Numbered from the stretch's first letter, positions 12,182 to 21,786 are shown. The stretch: DNA of 64,000 nt from RPQJ01 sp963793005 (GCA_963793005.1 CAWBYP010000002.1:1116001-1180000); one strand, 5' to 3'. Made by a program: numbers and translations. Notes: a model not told the origin generated them from the sequence alone.

Positions 12182-12493
12182 ATGAACAAGCTGACCGTGT
12201 CCGCCCTCGTGGCCGCCCTCGCGCTGATCGCGGCGCCGACCTACGCCGCCGACGTTGCCGCCGGCAAGAAGATCGCCGAAGCCGGCTGCGCCGACTGCCA
12301 TGGTGACGACGGCAAGGGCGACGACGAGAATCCCGCCATCGCCGGCATGGCCGTGGACAAGTTCACCAAGGCGATGACCGCGTACCAGGACGGCACCAAC
12401 ACCAAGGATGCCACGATGGCCAAGGCCGCCAAGAAGCTGAGCGCGGCCCAGGTGGCGGACGTCGCTGCGTACTACGCAAGCCTGCCGAAGTAA
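12182..12493 (+). CDS. Periplasmic monoheme cytochrome c (c553-like)
   Basis: A 103-residue class I cytochrome c with a clean signal peptide ending TYAADV and one heme site, CADCH, near residue 37. The distal Met is probably in AGMAVDKF. It closely resembles the cytochrome encoded at 42411-42719: both share the CxDCHGDDGKGDDE stretch and VDKFTKAM, so the two are paralogues. Each lies beside an electron-transfer cluster, which suggests soluble shuttles between inner-membrane and outer-membrane cytochromes. It is convergent with the mtrB gene. Confidence 0.88.
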   Translation: MNKLTVSALVAALALIAAPTYAADVAAGKKIAEAGCADCHGDDGKGDDENPAIAGMAVDKFTKAMTAYQDGTNTKDATMAKAAKKLSAAQVADVAAYYASLPK

Positions 12494-12502
12494 GCTGCTC
12501 TT

Positions 12503-12555
12503 CCGGGCCGGCGTTCGCCGGCCCCGGACCCGCTGGCTGCGGTGACCCCGCAGCC
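12503..12555. terminator. Two hairpins between convergent genes
   Basis: GGGCCGGC (12505-12512) pairs with GCCGGCCC (12517-12524), and GGCTGCGG (12535-12542) pairs with CCGCAGCC (12548-12555). They lie between the convergent cytochrome c and mtrB genes and may end both transcripts, but neither is followed by a T run. Confidence 0.45.
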
Positions 12556-12575
12556 GGCCGGTTTCCCGGCGGTCG

Positions 12576-14717
12576 TCACTCTTCGGCCGCTTCCTCGCCC
12601 GACTTGCTGCCGAAGCTGTAGCTCGCCGACAGCGTCACGTAGTTGACCGAGTAGTTGTATGGGTCGGCGCCCAGCGCCAGCACCGTCGGCAGCGTGGCCG
12701 GGCCGATTCCCTGAAGCGCCCAGTCGCTGCTGTCGAAGTTCTCGTACCACCAGCTGAACATCACGTCGAGGCGATCGTTGACCCCGTAGGTGAGGTCCGC
12801 CTTGACGCTGTTGAGCTTGCTCTTGACTGACGGGAAATTCCCGGCGTCGACCCCGGTGATCGTGGTGCGCGAGTCGCCCCTGGCATAGGTGTAGCCGAGG
12901 TCGAGCTTCAGCTTGTCGGTGAACTGCGCAGTGACGCCTGCCCCGAGCATGTCGAAGGAATCGTCGAGCTGGCCTTTCCAGTCCCACTCCGAAAATGTGC
13001 TGCTGCCAGCTTGCTTCGAGTTGATCTGCTCATGCCCGCCATTCAGGTACGCGGAGTACTTCTCGTTGATTGCCCAGTTCAGGTCGAGCGCATAGCGGTT
13101 GGTGAGGCCAGACCGCAGGCCGATCTGTGACTTGGTGTAGCTGTCACCCGCGTAGAACGAGCTGGCGCTCAAGGTCACCGGGAGGGTCGGCACCGCGAGA
13201 TTGGCGACCAGTTCGCCGTAGGTCCGCCACAGGTACGCCATATTGTACTTGCGCATCAACGGGTTCTGGCCGTTCTGCTGCGCCACGTCTACGTTGTAGC
13301 CGTCGGGCTTGCGCTCCTGTGCGCCGCCGCGCAGCACGATGCCGAGATAGCCGCTCGGACGATATTCCACCCGCCCCCAGCCATCCGTGAAGTTTTCCTT
13401 CGAGACTTCCTGCCTGGTGCCGGTACGCTTGAGTTCCTTGTATTCGCCGCCGAGCCCGACGCTGACATCCTTGTAGACGTCATAGTCCGCGCTGCCGAAC
13501 AAGCGGAAGCGCTCGAAACCGTAGACCGGGTTGGTCACGGAACCGGCCAGCGGGAAGACGTCCGTGTATACGGCCGAATCGAAATCAGCCTGCTTGCTGT
13601 CGTTCTTGCTCTCGTCGTAGGTGACCGCTCCGCGCACGCGGAGGCCCGCAACGGGCCGCGACGTGATGCTGAGGTCGGCGCGCGTCACGTCCACGGAACC
13701 ATTCAGGTTCGACATCGGCAGCGACTGGGTCGCTATGTCGGGATTGATGGTGTAGGGCACGAATTTCGCGTCCTGGGTGCCCTTGCCGGCAGCCGCCGAT
13801 ACCGCGACTGTCGTGTTCCACGGCAGTCCGTACATGCCGGCGGACACCGCGATCTCGTTGTAGCCATTGTCCGGCGCAAGCGCCATCCGCCCCTCGTCAC
13901 CGCCCGGAACGATCGGCGCGAACGGATTCATCCAGTCAAACGACGAGGCGTTGTTGCTGTAGAACGAGCCGTTGTAGCCGACCTCGACGAACCAGCCGTC
14001 GGACTGGTAGCGCACCGATGCGGTGATCCTGTCCGTCGAGTCGTCGATCGGCGCGAGCAACTGGGTTGACGTGCTGCCGAAGGAGCCGAACTGGCTGCGG
14101 TAGCCGCTGCGGTCGTCGCGCTTGAAATCCAGCGCGAACACGACATCCTGGCCGAGGAAGTACCTGCCGCCGATGCCGTAACGATCGCGGTCGTAGCCCA
14201 CGTCGACGTTGCGCAGGTCACCATCGAGCGAGGTCATGCCCGAAGTACTGCCGCCGTACACCCAGTCGGACGGGAGTGTCAGGTTCCGGCTCCCGACGCG
14301 CCTGAAAGGCGTCTCGGTCGTATCCCAGATGCTGACCGGCACCTGGTCGTAGAACAGCCCGAACTCGTATGCGCCCTGCTTGCCGCCCTCGACGTCGATC
14401 GCGCGGGAGTCGAGCCCGAGGTCGGTCATCTGGTACGACAGCGCATAGCCGGACTCGGACGTGTAGGCACCCTCCGCGTCCGCAACGACATAGCCGCCCT
14501 TGTCGGTGAGCCCGGTGTAGTCGCCGAACTTTGCCGACGAGTCGTCGAGATAGCCGCCGCCAAGTTCGACGTCGGACTGGTAGCCCTCGCCCTGGAACTC
14601 GCACTTGGAGCACTTCCAGGCGGACATGTCCGGCGCTACCGGATCCTCTGCGGCCGCTCCGGCCGCCGTGAGGCAGGACGCAACCGCGAGGGAAAGTATG
14701 AGACTGCGGTTCTTCAT
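12576..14717 (-). CDS. mtrB: MtrB/PioB-family outer-membrane beta-barrel
   Basis: A 713-residue porin-like sheath for a decaheme cytochrome in an outer-membrane electron conduit. A signal peptide (cleavage near residue 23) is followed by the N-terminal CxxC (Cys36, Cys39 in WKCSKCEFQ) that marks MtrB proteins, then alternating beta strands to a C-terminal strand near SYSFGSKSG. MtrB of Shewanella is about 690 residues. The start is the ATG at 14717; the frame continues upstream into mtrA without a plausible start. It follows mtrA by five bases, so MtrA and MtrB are made together. Confidence 0.92.
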   Translation of the reverse strand: MKNRSLILSLAVASCLTAAGAAAEDPVAPDMSAWKCSKCEFQGEGYQSDVELGGGYLDDSSAKFGDYTGLTDKGGYVVADAEGAYTSESGYALSYQMTDLGLDSRAIDVEGGKQGAYEFGLFYDQVPVSIWDTTETPFRRVGSRNLTLPSDWVYGGSTSGMTSLDGDLRNVDVGYDRDRYGIGGRYFLGQDVVFALDFKRDDRSGYRSQFGSFGSTSTQLLAPIDDSTDRITASVRYQSDGWFVEVGYNGSFYSNNASSFDWMNPFAPIVPGGDEGRMALAPDNGYNEIAVSAGMYGLPWNTTVAVSAAAGKGTQDAKFVPYTINPDIATQSLPMSNLNGSVDVTRADLSITSRPVAGLRVRGAVTYDESKNDSKQADFDSAVYTDVFPLAGSVTNPVYGFERFRLFGSADYDVYKDVSVGLGGEYKELKRTGTRQEVSKENFTDGWGRVEYRPSGYLGIVLRGGAQERKPDGYNVDVAQQNGQNPLMRKYNMAYLWRTYGELVANLAVPTLPVTLSASSFYAGDSYTKSQIGLRSGLTNRYALDLNWAINEKYSAYLNGGHEQINSKQAGSSTFSEWDWKGQLDDSFDMLGAGVTAQFTDKLKLDLGYTYARGDSRTTITGVDAGNFPSVKSKLNSVKADLTYGVNDRLDVMFSWWYENFDSSDWALQGIGPATLPTVLALGADPYNYSVNYVTLSASYSFGSKSGEEAAEE

Positions 14718-14722
14718 GATGA

Positions 14723-15862
14723 TCACCGTGTCAGCGTCGAGCCGGACGGGTGGTTCGAGCCGTGCACCTGCGAGTGGCAGTTCATGCAGTTGCCGAGTAC
14801 CAGCACAGAGGTCGTCGGGCCGGTTCCGCTTGGCAGCCCGGAAGGCCCATACGAGAAACTCGGGTGTCCCTGCTGCGAGTGGCAGGACTGGCAGAGCAGC
14901 GGTCCACGCGCCTTCAGCATGCCCGGGTTCGAAGCACCGTGCGGCGAGTGGCAGTTGTCGCAGTTCTCCGGCACCGGCGCGTGCTCCCAGAGATACGGGC
15001 CGCGCTTCTCGGCATGGCACTCGTAGCAGGTCTGGTTCACCGTGGGCTTCACCAGCTGCTTCTCTGCCGTGGTGCCATGCGGCTGGTGGCAGTCGCTGCA
15101 TGCGATCTTGCCCTGGCGCAGCGGATGCGTATACGGCTTCAGGAACGAGCTGCGCGTGTCGACGTGGCAGCTGTAGCACACCTCGGCCTGGGTCGCGCGT
15201 TCACGTACCGGATCCCTGGCCGCGTGCAGCTCGTGGCAGGCGGCGCAGGTGACGTTGTTGGCGTCGTGCGGACCCAGGTGCCAGTTGGCGCTCATCGATT
15301 TCTCGTGGCAGGTGAGGCACACGCCGTTCTGCACCGAGACCGGCGCGACCGAGTCCCGGCTGAACCGGATCATCGGCGGACGCGACTCGCCCTTCTTGAC
15401 CTTCCCGGTATGCTTGCCGCCCGGTCCGTGGCAGGCCTCGCACTGCAGCTGATCCTTGCCGAAGGGGCTGCGTGCATCGTTCGGATTGCCGTGCCGGGTC
15501 TTGAATACCGCCATCACGTGCGCGTCGTCGTGGCAGGTCAGGCAGGTGTCAGCACCCTTCTTGCTGTAGGTGATCGGCTCCACCGCGGGTTGCTCGGCAG
15601 TCGCCGCTTTCGCTGCCGGTGCTGCCTCCGGCGCCGGTGCTGCTTCGGGTGCGGGTGCCGCCTCGGTCGCGGGTGCCGGCGCCGTTGCAGGCGCCGCCTG
15701 TGCCTCAGGCGCTGGCGCAGGCTCCGATGCCTGCCCCATCGCAAGGGCAGGCCACAGCGCGGCGACCGCGAGCAGCCGGTACAGCAAGGGTGTCTTGCAA
15801 TTCATGTCCACCGCGGCCATGGGCGCAGCGGTCTGGTGCAGGGCGTCGTTCACTGTTTTCAT
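14723..15862 (-). CDS. mtrA: MtrA/DmsE-family decaheme cytochrome c
   Basis: A periplasmic decaheme that sits inside MtrB. Ten CxxCH sites are present (CLTCH, CEACH, CLTCH, CAACH, CYSCH, CSDCH, CYECH, CDNCH, CQSCH, CMNCH), with the regular spacing and W-x-H/GPHD pattern of the MtrA/DmsE family. Between signal peptide and first heme is an unusual Ala-Pro-Glu-rich linker of about 45 residues. The ATG at 15862 has AGGGAG eight bases upstream; a second ATG at 15805 gives a more compact signal peptide. It is 19 bases after the decaheme gene upstream and 5 before mtrB. Confidence 0.93.
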   Translation of the reverse strand: MKTVNDALHQTAAPMAAVDMNCKTPLLYRLLAVAALWPALAMGQASEPAPAPEAQAAPATAPAPATEAAPAPEAAPAPEAAPAAKAATAEQPAVEPITYSKKGADTCLTCHDDAHVMAVFKTRHGNPNDARSPFGKDQLQCEACHGPGGKHTGKVKKGESRPPMIRFSRDSVAPVSVQNGVCLTCHEKSMSANWHLGPHDANNVTCAACHELHAARDPVRERATQAEVCYSCHVDTRSSFLKPYTHPLRQGKIACSDCHQPHGTTAEKQLVKPTVNQTCYECHAEKRGPYLWEHAPVPENCDNCHSPHGASNPGMLKARGPLLCQSCHSQQGHPSFSYGPSGLPSGTGPTTSVLVLGNCMNCHSQVHGSNHPSGSTLTR

Positions 15863-15881
15863 CGCAGGCACTCCCTCACCG

Positions 15882-18341
15882 TCAGTTCGACGCCGCGCCG
15901 GACTTGTAGATGCCGATCTTGTGCATGAGCTTGACGTCGGCCAGTTGCCCCGGCCCGTGGCAGACGCCGCAGGTCTCCAGCGGGCTGGTCACGATGCCGC
16001 TGGCCGGTTTCGGCGCATTGAAGCTGCCGCCGTTCTGGGTCATGTGCAGCGCCGCCGTCGAATCAGTGTGGCAACCGGAGCAGGCTGACGTGTTAGGCGT
16101 GATGCCCGTGTCGTCTGTCTGCGAGGTGATGCTCGCGCCAGTATCAGTCGTGGTCGCCTGAACGAGGGTCGGATCAACCGGGTAGTACGTGTCCGGCTCG
16201 TGGCACGACTCGCACTGGCTGATCTTCGCGCCCGCAGGATAGGTGACCTCGGCAAAATCGTTCACGCTGCCACCGAAACCGTAAACCACGAATGGCGAGC
16301 CGCTCGGCTGCAGTTCGGACGCATGGATCATGTGGACCATGCGCTTGAAGTCAATGGTCTGCTCACAGCGGCCGTCAACCGTCGAGACCAGGCCCTGGGC
16401 ACAACTCGCGGAAGCCGTCATCGTGGCACCCGTGCGCCGGTTGATGTCGGTAGCGGCCGGGTTGTGGCAGATCACGCACACCTGGGGCTCGTCAGTGCGG
16501 TTGTTGCCGTGCAGGCTCAGCGACTTGTGGCAGGCGTCGCAGCGGGTGATGTTCACCACCGTGCGGCGAGGGCTGGCCGCGCCAGTAACGGCTGCGATCC
16601 TGAACACGTTCGTCACCGGGATGCGGTCGCTGTAGACGCCATTGCCGTCGAGATCGCCGGCCGGGTGGCCCTCGAAGCCGATCACCGCGGTGCCCGTGAC
16701 GCCGGCAGGAATCGCGATCGAAGACGTCATCGTGTAGGTGCCGTCCGCGTTCGCGACCACACCAGCGGATGTCGCCGGCGCGGCGGGGCAACCGGCCAGC
16801 GGGTTCAGCGAGATTGGCTGGCCCGGACCGACGCCGCTGCCGGCGTTGTTGATGTCCGCGGTGCTCCAGCCGATGTCGAACGCGAGCCGCGCCGTGCCGT
16901 TCGAGCACACGCTGCCCGAGAAGTAGGGGCTCGAATAGATGTTGTACGGCGCGTTGCCGCTGGTCGGATCGGTAACCCGGAACGTGAAGGTCGGGAACCC
17001 GCCGGGCGTGAAGCTCGCCGCGTTCAGCGAGACGATCTCGTACTTGAACCGCTTCGCGTACTCGCGCACCGATGGTGTCGACGGCTGCAGCGGAGCCTGC
17101 ATGCTCATCCCGTGCGCGCCGGCGACCGACAGCTGCGGCAGGTTCGACTGCACGTGGCAGTTCGTGCACTGGTCTTCGCTGGCCGGGCCGCCTCCGTGTG
17201 TCGGGTTCGGGCCGGTGAACGTGCTGGTGTCGTGGCAGGACGTGCAGTTCGCGATGCTGACCGCAGTCCTCCAGGCCGATCCCGACGCTGAATCGTTGTG
17301 GCAGGTGAGGCAGTTGCGCATGTCCTGCGGATAGGTCACGTCCGCGAACGGATAGTCCATGTATCCGGCCGTGTTGCCGCTGGCCGGCACCCAGATCGGG
17401 AACGGGATGGCGAGGTTGCCACCCATGTGGATCTGGTGCGCCATGTACATCATGTCGAACGAGGTGTTGGTGGCCGCCTGCACGGTACCCGGGTTGTGGC
17501 AGGTCACGCAGAACGCAAAGTCATTGCGGCCGCCACCGTGTGCGCTCAAGCGGACGTGGCAGGCGTTGCACTGCGCTGGGTCGATGATGTCGGGTGTCGC
17601 AGGCAGGCCGCCGCCCGGCACGAAGTCACGCACGCCGTTGGTGACCAGCGCCTGCGGGGTCAGTTCGATCAGCTTGTCGGTATTCGGACCTGGCGCACAC
17701 GTGGTATCGCCGCGCAGCTGGATGCCAACGCGCTGGGTCTCGGAAGGGTTGTAGCTCACGCCCGAGTATTCGGGCAGGCCTTTCGCGAACGTGTACTTGT
17801 ACTGGCCTCCACCGAGTACCTCGAACACGCCCACCGGGGTGCAGGGCGTGCCCCCGACCGTCGCCACCGCACTTTCGTAGGTCGCGTATTCAGTCGGCTT
17901 CTGTTCCGCGGCGGGCGTCGCCGGCGGCACGGGGTTCGCACTCGGGTCGGGGCTGTTCACGCGCGAGATGTAGCTCTGCCACTCGCTGGGGGTCCAGTTT
18001 GATCCCGGGATGACCTTGGCGAACGTCACGCGGACATTTGCCGCCTGCAGGCCGTCGAGCGGCTTGCCTTCATCATTCGTCAGCTGGAAGGTCACCGTCG
18101 GCTTCAGCGTGCCGCTGGCGACGCTCGCGTTGACGACCGTGACATTGACAATCTCGGCCTGCGAGATCGCCAGCGCCCCGCCGGATCCAGTCGGCCCGGT
18201 CGGCCCGGTAGGTCCAGCCGATCCGCCACCGCCACTGCGGCCCGAGCCGCCGCAGGCTGCAACGGTGACCGCAGCCGTCGCCATCAGCGCAAGGAGTGAC
18301 ACACGCGAACGTGTGATGCCCCGGGCGTTTCCGAATTTCAT
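15882..18341 (-). CDS. OmcA/MtrC-family decaheme surface lipoprotein cytochrome 1
   Basis: An 819-residue outer-surface decaheme cytochrome expected to pass electrons from MtrA to minerals, flavins or electrodes. The lipobox ends at Cys30. After it come a Gly/Ser stretch and GPTGPTGPTG. Ten CxxCH motifs form two groups of five (CNACH, CVTCH, CLTCH, CTSCH, CTNCH; CDACH, CVICH, CESCH, CSGCH, CGVCH), separated by a beta-rich domain, as in MtrC and OmcA. The ATG at 18341 gives the lipoprotein leader shared with two paralogues; the longer frame upstream is rejected. It is followed by mtrA and mtrB in one operon. Confidence 0.93.
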   Translation of the reverse strand: MKFGNARGITRSRVSLLALMATAAVTVAACGGSGRSGGGGSAGPTGPTGPTGSGGALAISQAEIVNVTVVNASVASGTLKPTVTFQLTNDEGKPLDGLQAANVRVTFAKVIPGSNWTPSEWQSYISRVNSPDPSANPVPPATPAAEQKPTEYATYESAVATVGGTPCTPVGVFEVLGGGQYKYTFAKGLPEYSGVSYNPSETQRVGIQLRGDTTCAPGPNTDKLIELTPQALVTNGVRDFVPGGGLPATPDIIDPAQCNACHVRLSAHGGGRNDFAFCVTCHNPGTVQAATNTSFDMMYMAHQIHMGGNLAIPFPIWVPASGNTAGYMDYPFADVTYPQDMRNCLTCHNDSASGSAWRTAVSIANCTSCHDTSTFTGPNPTHGGGPASEDQCTNCHVQSNLPQLSVAGAHGMSMQAPLQPSTPSVREYAKRFKYEIVSLNAASFTPGGFPTFTFRVTDPTSGNAPYNIYSSPYFSGSVCSNGTARLAFDIGWSTADINNAGSGVGPGQPISLNPLAGCPAAPATSAGVVANADGTYTMTSSIAIPAGVTGTAVIGFEGHPAGDLDGNGVYSDRIPVTNVFRIAAVTGAASPRRTVVNITRCDACHKSLSLHGNNRTDEPQVCVICHNPAATDINRRTGATMTASASCAQGLVSTVDGRCEQTIDFKRMVHMIHASELQPSGSPFVVYGFGGSVNDFAEVTYPAGAKISQCESCHEPDTYYPVDPTLVQATTTDTGASITSQTDDTGITPNTSACSGCHTDSTAALHMTQNGGSFNAPKPASGIVTSPLETCGVCHGPGQLADVKLMHKIGIYKSGAASN

Positions 18342-18408
18342 TGCTGACTCCCTGAGCGATGTGCTGGGCGGGAACCGGGCGCCCCGAGGGACGCCCGGCT
18401 GATCGCCA

Positions 18409-20775
18409 TTACTCGGCGTGTACCTGCGCCGTATCGGCAACACGGCCAGGGCCATGGCACACGGTGCAGGCCTCGGTCGTTGACGACGGCGTCTGCGTCT
18501 TCCCGCCGACGACGCCGAACTGCCCGCCGTTCTGCACCATGTGGGCCCTGGCCGAGTCGTCGCTGTGGCAGGTGCCGCAGGTACCCGAGGTCGCGGTGTC
18601 CCAGGTGTCGTCGGTCAGGTTGAACAGGTCCGCGCCCGATCCCGTGCTGATCGCCACCGCGCCCGGCCTCGCCGTGTAGTACGTGCCGTCGACATGGCAG
18701 GTCTCGCAGCGCGCGATGCTCTGCGGGTACGTGATCTGGCCGATATCCGGCACGGCGCCGATGTGGATGTTGTGCGCGAAGGCGCCGAACGCGATCGGCC
18801 CTGCGATGGCGGTGTCATCGGCGTATCCGCCACTGCTGTTGTGGCACACCGTGCAGGCCTGCGGGTCGCCGTTGCGGTTCGCGCCATGGAAGGACAGCTG
18901 GTTGTGGCAGTTCTCGCAGTTTGCCTGGGTCACCAACCTCGGCCGCGGCGTGCCGGTGTAGAACACGGTCATTCCCGCGGCGGCGTTGACCGACTCGGTT
19001 GCCCAGTTGGACTTGCCGGGGGGCAGTGCCTTCGGGTGGCCGTCCATCTGAATCATCAGGTTGGTAGTGGCCACCGGCATCGCGGTGAAGTACGGAATGG
19101 TGTAGCTGCCATCCGCAGCCGGGCCGCCCGGCTGGGCTGTCGCGGCCGCCGTGCGGACCTGCTGGATGTTCATCTGCAGCGTGTAGCCGCTGCGTCGCGG
19201 CGTGCTGTTTGAGCGCAGGCCCGGTTCCGTGCCGTCGGCCGTGGCGTTCGTGATGTCCGTCGCTGCGTCCCAGGCCACGTTGATGTTCATGCTCGCGCCC
19301 GAGGTCGTGAACGACGGATCAGTCACGATGTTGTACGGCGTCCCGTCAGGCTTCGTGACCTTGAACTTGATGTTCGGCGTGTTGCCCAGGCCGAGGTTCG
19401 TGACGCCCAGCACCTGGAACTTGAACTGCGCGCCCAGCGCCTTGGCCAGCGGCGCGCCAGGGCTGTTGGTCGCACTGATCCACTCGAGGTGGTTTTCGGC
19501 GTTCGAGCCGGCCGCCCCACCGTCGATGTGACAACCGCTGCAGACACCGTCAACTGCCGTGTACGCGAAGGTCGAATGCGTGTACGTGTACGTGTATCCG
19601 GTCGTCGCGTCGTAGGAAGCTTCGTTCAGGCCCTGGATGTGGCAACCGCCGCAGGCGGACGCCGAGGAGTTCGCGATCCACGCATCGCCATCAGGCGTCG
19701 CTGTCGGCCCCGACGCTGTATGGCACTTGTCGCAGAACAGCAGGTCCTGCGGGTAAGTGACCTCGCCATAATCGTGCGGAGTGCCACCAAACCCGTAGAC
19801 GACGTAAGGCACCGGGGTCGCGTTCGCCGACGCAGACCTGGCAGGCGAGACGGGCCCGCGCAGGTCACCGGCGTGGATCGAGTGGGCGAGGTAGGCCATG
19901 TCCACCGAATTGCCGCTGTCCGGGTCGACCGAACCCGGGTTGTGGCAGGTCACGCAGTACTCGACCGTGTGTCGCGGCCCGCCGTGCAGGTCGAGGCGCT
20001 CGTGGCAGGTGTTGCAGGCCACGGTCGACGCAACCAGCTTGTTGCCGCTACCGACGCCGCCGTCGGGCACCAGGTCCATGACCGGGTTGTCGGGGCCCAG
20101 CGGCTCCGCGGCGCCCGACAGGCGAACCTCCAGCCCCACGCGATGCGTGAGCGATGGCTGGAATGGCACCACGATCGGTGTAGTGACTGTCGAGAGGTTG
20201 ACGCTATACGTGTAGCGATACTTGCCCGGACTGAGTTCCACGAGCGTTCCGGCCGTTCCAGTCTGGGAATTGGCCTGTGTCGCGCTGGGAAGCACCGGCC
20301 CCCCCGCGGTCCCGGTTTGCGTGCGGTTGATGTAGCTCTGCCACTTCTCCGGAACCAGCGTCGGAGCCACAGGCGGGACCAGCTTCGCCACCGTCACCAG
20401 CAACGCACTCGGCGCCAGCCCGGTTGCGGCGCCGCCATGCGAGGTCTTCAGCGTGAACTCGATGACCGGGACCGGCGCGCCGACCGGTATCGATGCCGAG
20501 TCGATGGTCGCTACCAGTACCCCGATCGCTTCTATCTGTTCGTCGGTGAGCGCGCTGCCGTTGCCGATCGCGACGGGGCCGCCAGCCTCGATGCTGGGAG
20601 GAGTCGTCGGACCCGTGGGCCCGGGTCCACCGGGGCCGGTCGGACCGGTCGGTCCGGCCGCTCCGCTCTTTCCGCTGTCGCCCGAGCAACCGGCGATGCC
20701 GATTGCCGCCATTGCCATCAAAGCGAGGAGCGACACACGCGACCGTGTGACGCCCCGGACCGTTCCGGACTTCAT
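18409..20775 (-). CDS. OmcA/MtrC-family decaheme surface lipoprotein cytochrome 2
   Basis: A 788-residue paralogue and the first gene of the decaheme-mtrA-mtrB operon. The lipobox cysteine is residue 30, followed by a collagen-like stretch of GPT and GPG triplets. Ten CxxCH sites are visible (CNTCH, CVTCH, CDKCH, CGGCH, CSGCH; CENCH, CTVCH, CETCH, CGTCH, CTVCH) in the two-pentaheme layout. The ATG at 20775 is preceded by AGGGAG. The upstream region carries a palindrome shared with the third decaheme and a possible sigma-54 promoter. The two decahemes of this operon differ enough to suggest different partners. Confidence 0.93.
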   Translation of the reverse strand: MKSGTVRGVTRSRVSLLALMAMAAIGIAGCSGDSGKSGAAGPTGPTGPGGPGPTGPTTPPSIEAGGPVAIGNGSALTDEQIEAIGVLVATIDSASIPVGAPVPVIEFTLKTSHGGAATGLAPSALLVTVAKLVPPVAPTLVPEKWQSYINRTQTGTAGGPVLPSATQANSQTGTAGTLVELSPGKYRYTYSVNLSTVTTPIVVPFQPSLTHRVGLEVRLSGAAEPLGPDNPVMDLVPDGGVGSGNKLVASTVACNTCHERLDLHGGPRHTVEYCVTCHNPGSVDPDSGNSVDMAYLAHSIHAGDLRGPVSPARSASANATPVPYVVYGFGGTPHDYGEVTYPQDLLFCDKCHTASGPTATPDGDAWIANSSASACGGCHIQGLNEASYDATTGYTYTYTHSTFAYTAVDGVCSGCHIDGGAAGSNAENHLEWISATNSPGAPLAKALGAQFKFQVLGVTNLGLGNTPNIKFKVTKPDGTPYNIVTDPSFTTSGASMNINVAWDAATDITNATADGTEPGLRSNSTPRRSGYTLQMNIQQVRTAAATAQPGGPAADGSYTIPYFTAMPVATTNLMIQMDGHPKALPPGKSNWATESVNAAAGMTVFYTGTPRPRLVTQANCENCHNQLSFHGANRNGDPQACTVCHNSSGGYADDTAIAGPIAFGAFAHNIHIGAVPDIGQITYPQSIARCETCHVDGTYYTARPGAVAISTGSGADLFNLTDDTWDTATSGTCGTCHSDDSARAHMVQNGGQFGVVGGKTQTPSSTTEACTVCHGPGRVADTAQVHAE

Positions 20776-20831
20776 AGCGAACTCCCTTGGCAATGCCATG
20801 GACGTGACCTCCCCACCAACGCCAGGCGACC

Positions 20832-20846
20832 GCAAGGGTTGCGCCG
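20832..20846 (-). promoter_or_regulatory. Candidate sigma-54 promoter upstream of decaheme 2
   Basis: On the minus strand CGGCGCAACCCTTGC keeps the invariant GG and GC ten bases apart and a perfect TTGC at -12, with a weaker -24 (CGGC instead of TGGC). The inferred start would leave a leader of about 45 bases before the ATG at 20775. The palindrome at 20898-20915 then lies about 85 bases upstream, a normal distance for an activator site. GC-rich sequence makes chance matches common. Confidence 0.35.
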
Positions 20847-20897
20847 CAGCAACGATAGGTGCGGCGTCATGCTAGCGGCCTGTCGGAACCCGACGAT

Positions 20898-20915
20898 ACT
20901 GCGGATACCCGCAAT
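20898..20915. promoter_or_regulatory. Palindromic operator-like site (copy 1)
   Basis: The 18-base site ACTGCGGATACCCGCAAT matches 16 of 18 positions of the perfect palindrome at 24783-24800. Both lie 100-140 bases upstream of a decaheme surface cytochrome start on the minus strand, so a common transcription factor is likely. The regulator is unknown. Confidence 0.55.
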
Positions 20916-21131
20916 TCTCAACGCTTCATCGAAATGCCCGGACACACGATCGTCGAGCCGGCGGGCGCGGTCTGTGCGGAATCGAACACACATCGATCCA
21001 GTTGCCGACGCCGCGTCCTACGGGACAACCCCAGATCTCGTCGGCATTTCTCCATTAGCAAGCAGCGGCTTGTCCATTAGACTACCGTGCTTCGAGTTTT
21101 CCCCATTCCACCGAAACTGGAGAATCATGCT

Positions 21132-21641
21132 GTGTTGAAGGCAACCATTGCCAGCGTGCTCGCGCTGTCCGTCGCCGTGTCACTTGCCGGCTGCGGACAA
21201 AAATCCCAGGAAGCGGCCAAGCCTGCCGCAGCCACCCAGAATCCGGCCGGCACCGCCGAACCCACCATGCCCGAAGGCGTGGAGCACCCCGCTGCCGCGC
21301 CCGCCGCCGAGATCGACCTCGCGGGAATCGCCAAGGCCGACGGTGGCAAGACCATCGCCGAGGTTTACGGGGAGAAAGACGCCCTGGCCGGCACGAAAGT
21401 CACGGTGCGCGGCAAGGTCGTCAAGTCGAACTCCGGCATCATGGGCAAGGACTGGCTGCACGTCCGCGACGGCTCCGGCGAGGACGGCACCAACGACCTG
21501 ACCCTGACGACAAATTCCAGCCCGCTGCCGGACGTTGGCGAAGTGGTCCTGGTGACAGGGACGGTAGTCCTCGACAAGGACTTCGGCATGGGCTACGTGT
21601 ACCCGGTGATGATCGAAGACGCGGAAGTGACCGCGGAGTGA
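21132..21641 (+). CDS. Lipoprotein with OB-fold-like domain
   Basis: A 169-residue predicted lipoprotein (lipobox LAGC, Cys21), with an Ala/Pro-rich linker to about residue 60 and then a compact beta-rich domain containing KVTVRGKVVKSN, WLHVRDGSG and GEVVLVTGTVVLDKD. This resembles OB-fold proteins, including NrfJ-like proteins found near multiheme cytochromes. The GTG at 21132 has GGAG nine bases upstream; an in-frame ATG at 21087 would put charged residues before the leader and is less likely. It is divergent from the decaheme operon and ends at a strong terminator. Function is not established. Confidence 0.7.
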   Translation: MLKATIASVLALSVAVSLAGCGQKSQEAAKPAAATQNPAGTAEPTMPEGVEHPAAAPAAEIDLAGIAKADGGKTIAEVYGEKDALAGTKVTVRGKVVKSNSGIMGKDWLHVRDGSGEDGTNDLTLTTNSSPLPDVGEVVLVTGTVVLDKDFGMGYVYPVMIEDAEVTAE

Positions 21642-21708
21642 CGGAAGTTCGCGCCTGACCGCGCGCCGCGGGCCCGTTTCCCGCAGCGCATCGCGAGGCC
21701 CACAAAAG

Positions 21709-21741
21709 AAAATGCCCGTGACGAATGTCACGGGCATTTTT
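21709..21741. terminator. Bidirectional intrinsic terminator
   Basis: AAAATGCCCGTGAC (21709-21722) pairs perfectly with GTCACGGGCATTTT (21727-21740) around a GAAT loop. The stem is flanked by A and T tracts on the two sides, so it can end the OB-fold lipoprotein transcript from the left and the small lipoprotein transcript from the right. Confidence 0.92.
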
Positions 21742-21786
21742 CATGCTGAATGTCGCGCGGACCCGCCGACACGCGGGATGCAGGCT

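Noticed and set aside
19489..21138. Long plus-strand open frame opposite decaheme 2
   Set aside because: Antisense shadow; composition is Arg-rich and no motif is recognisable.
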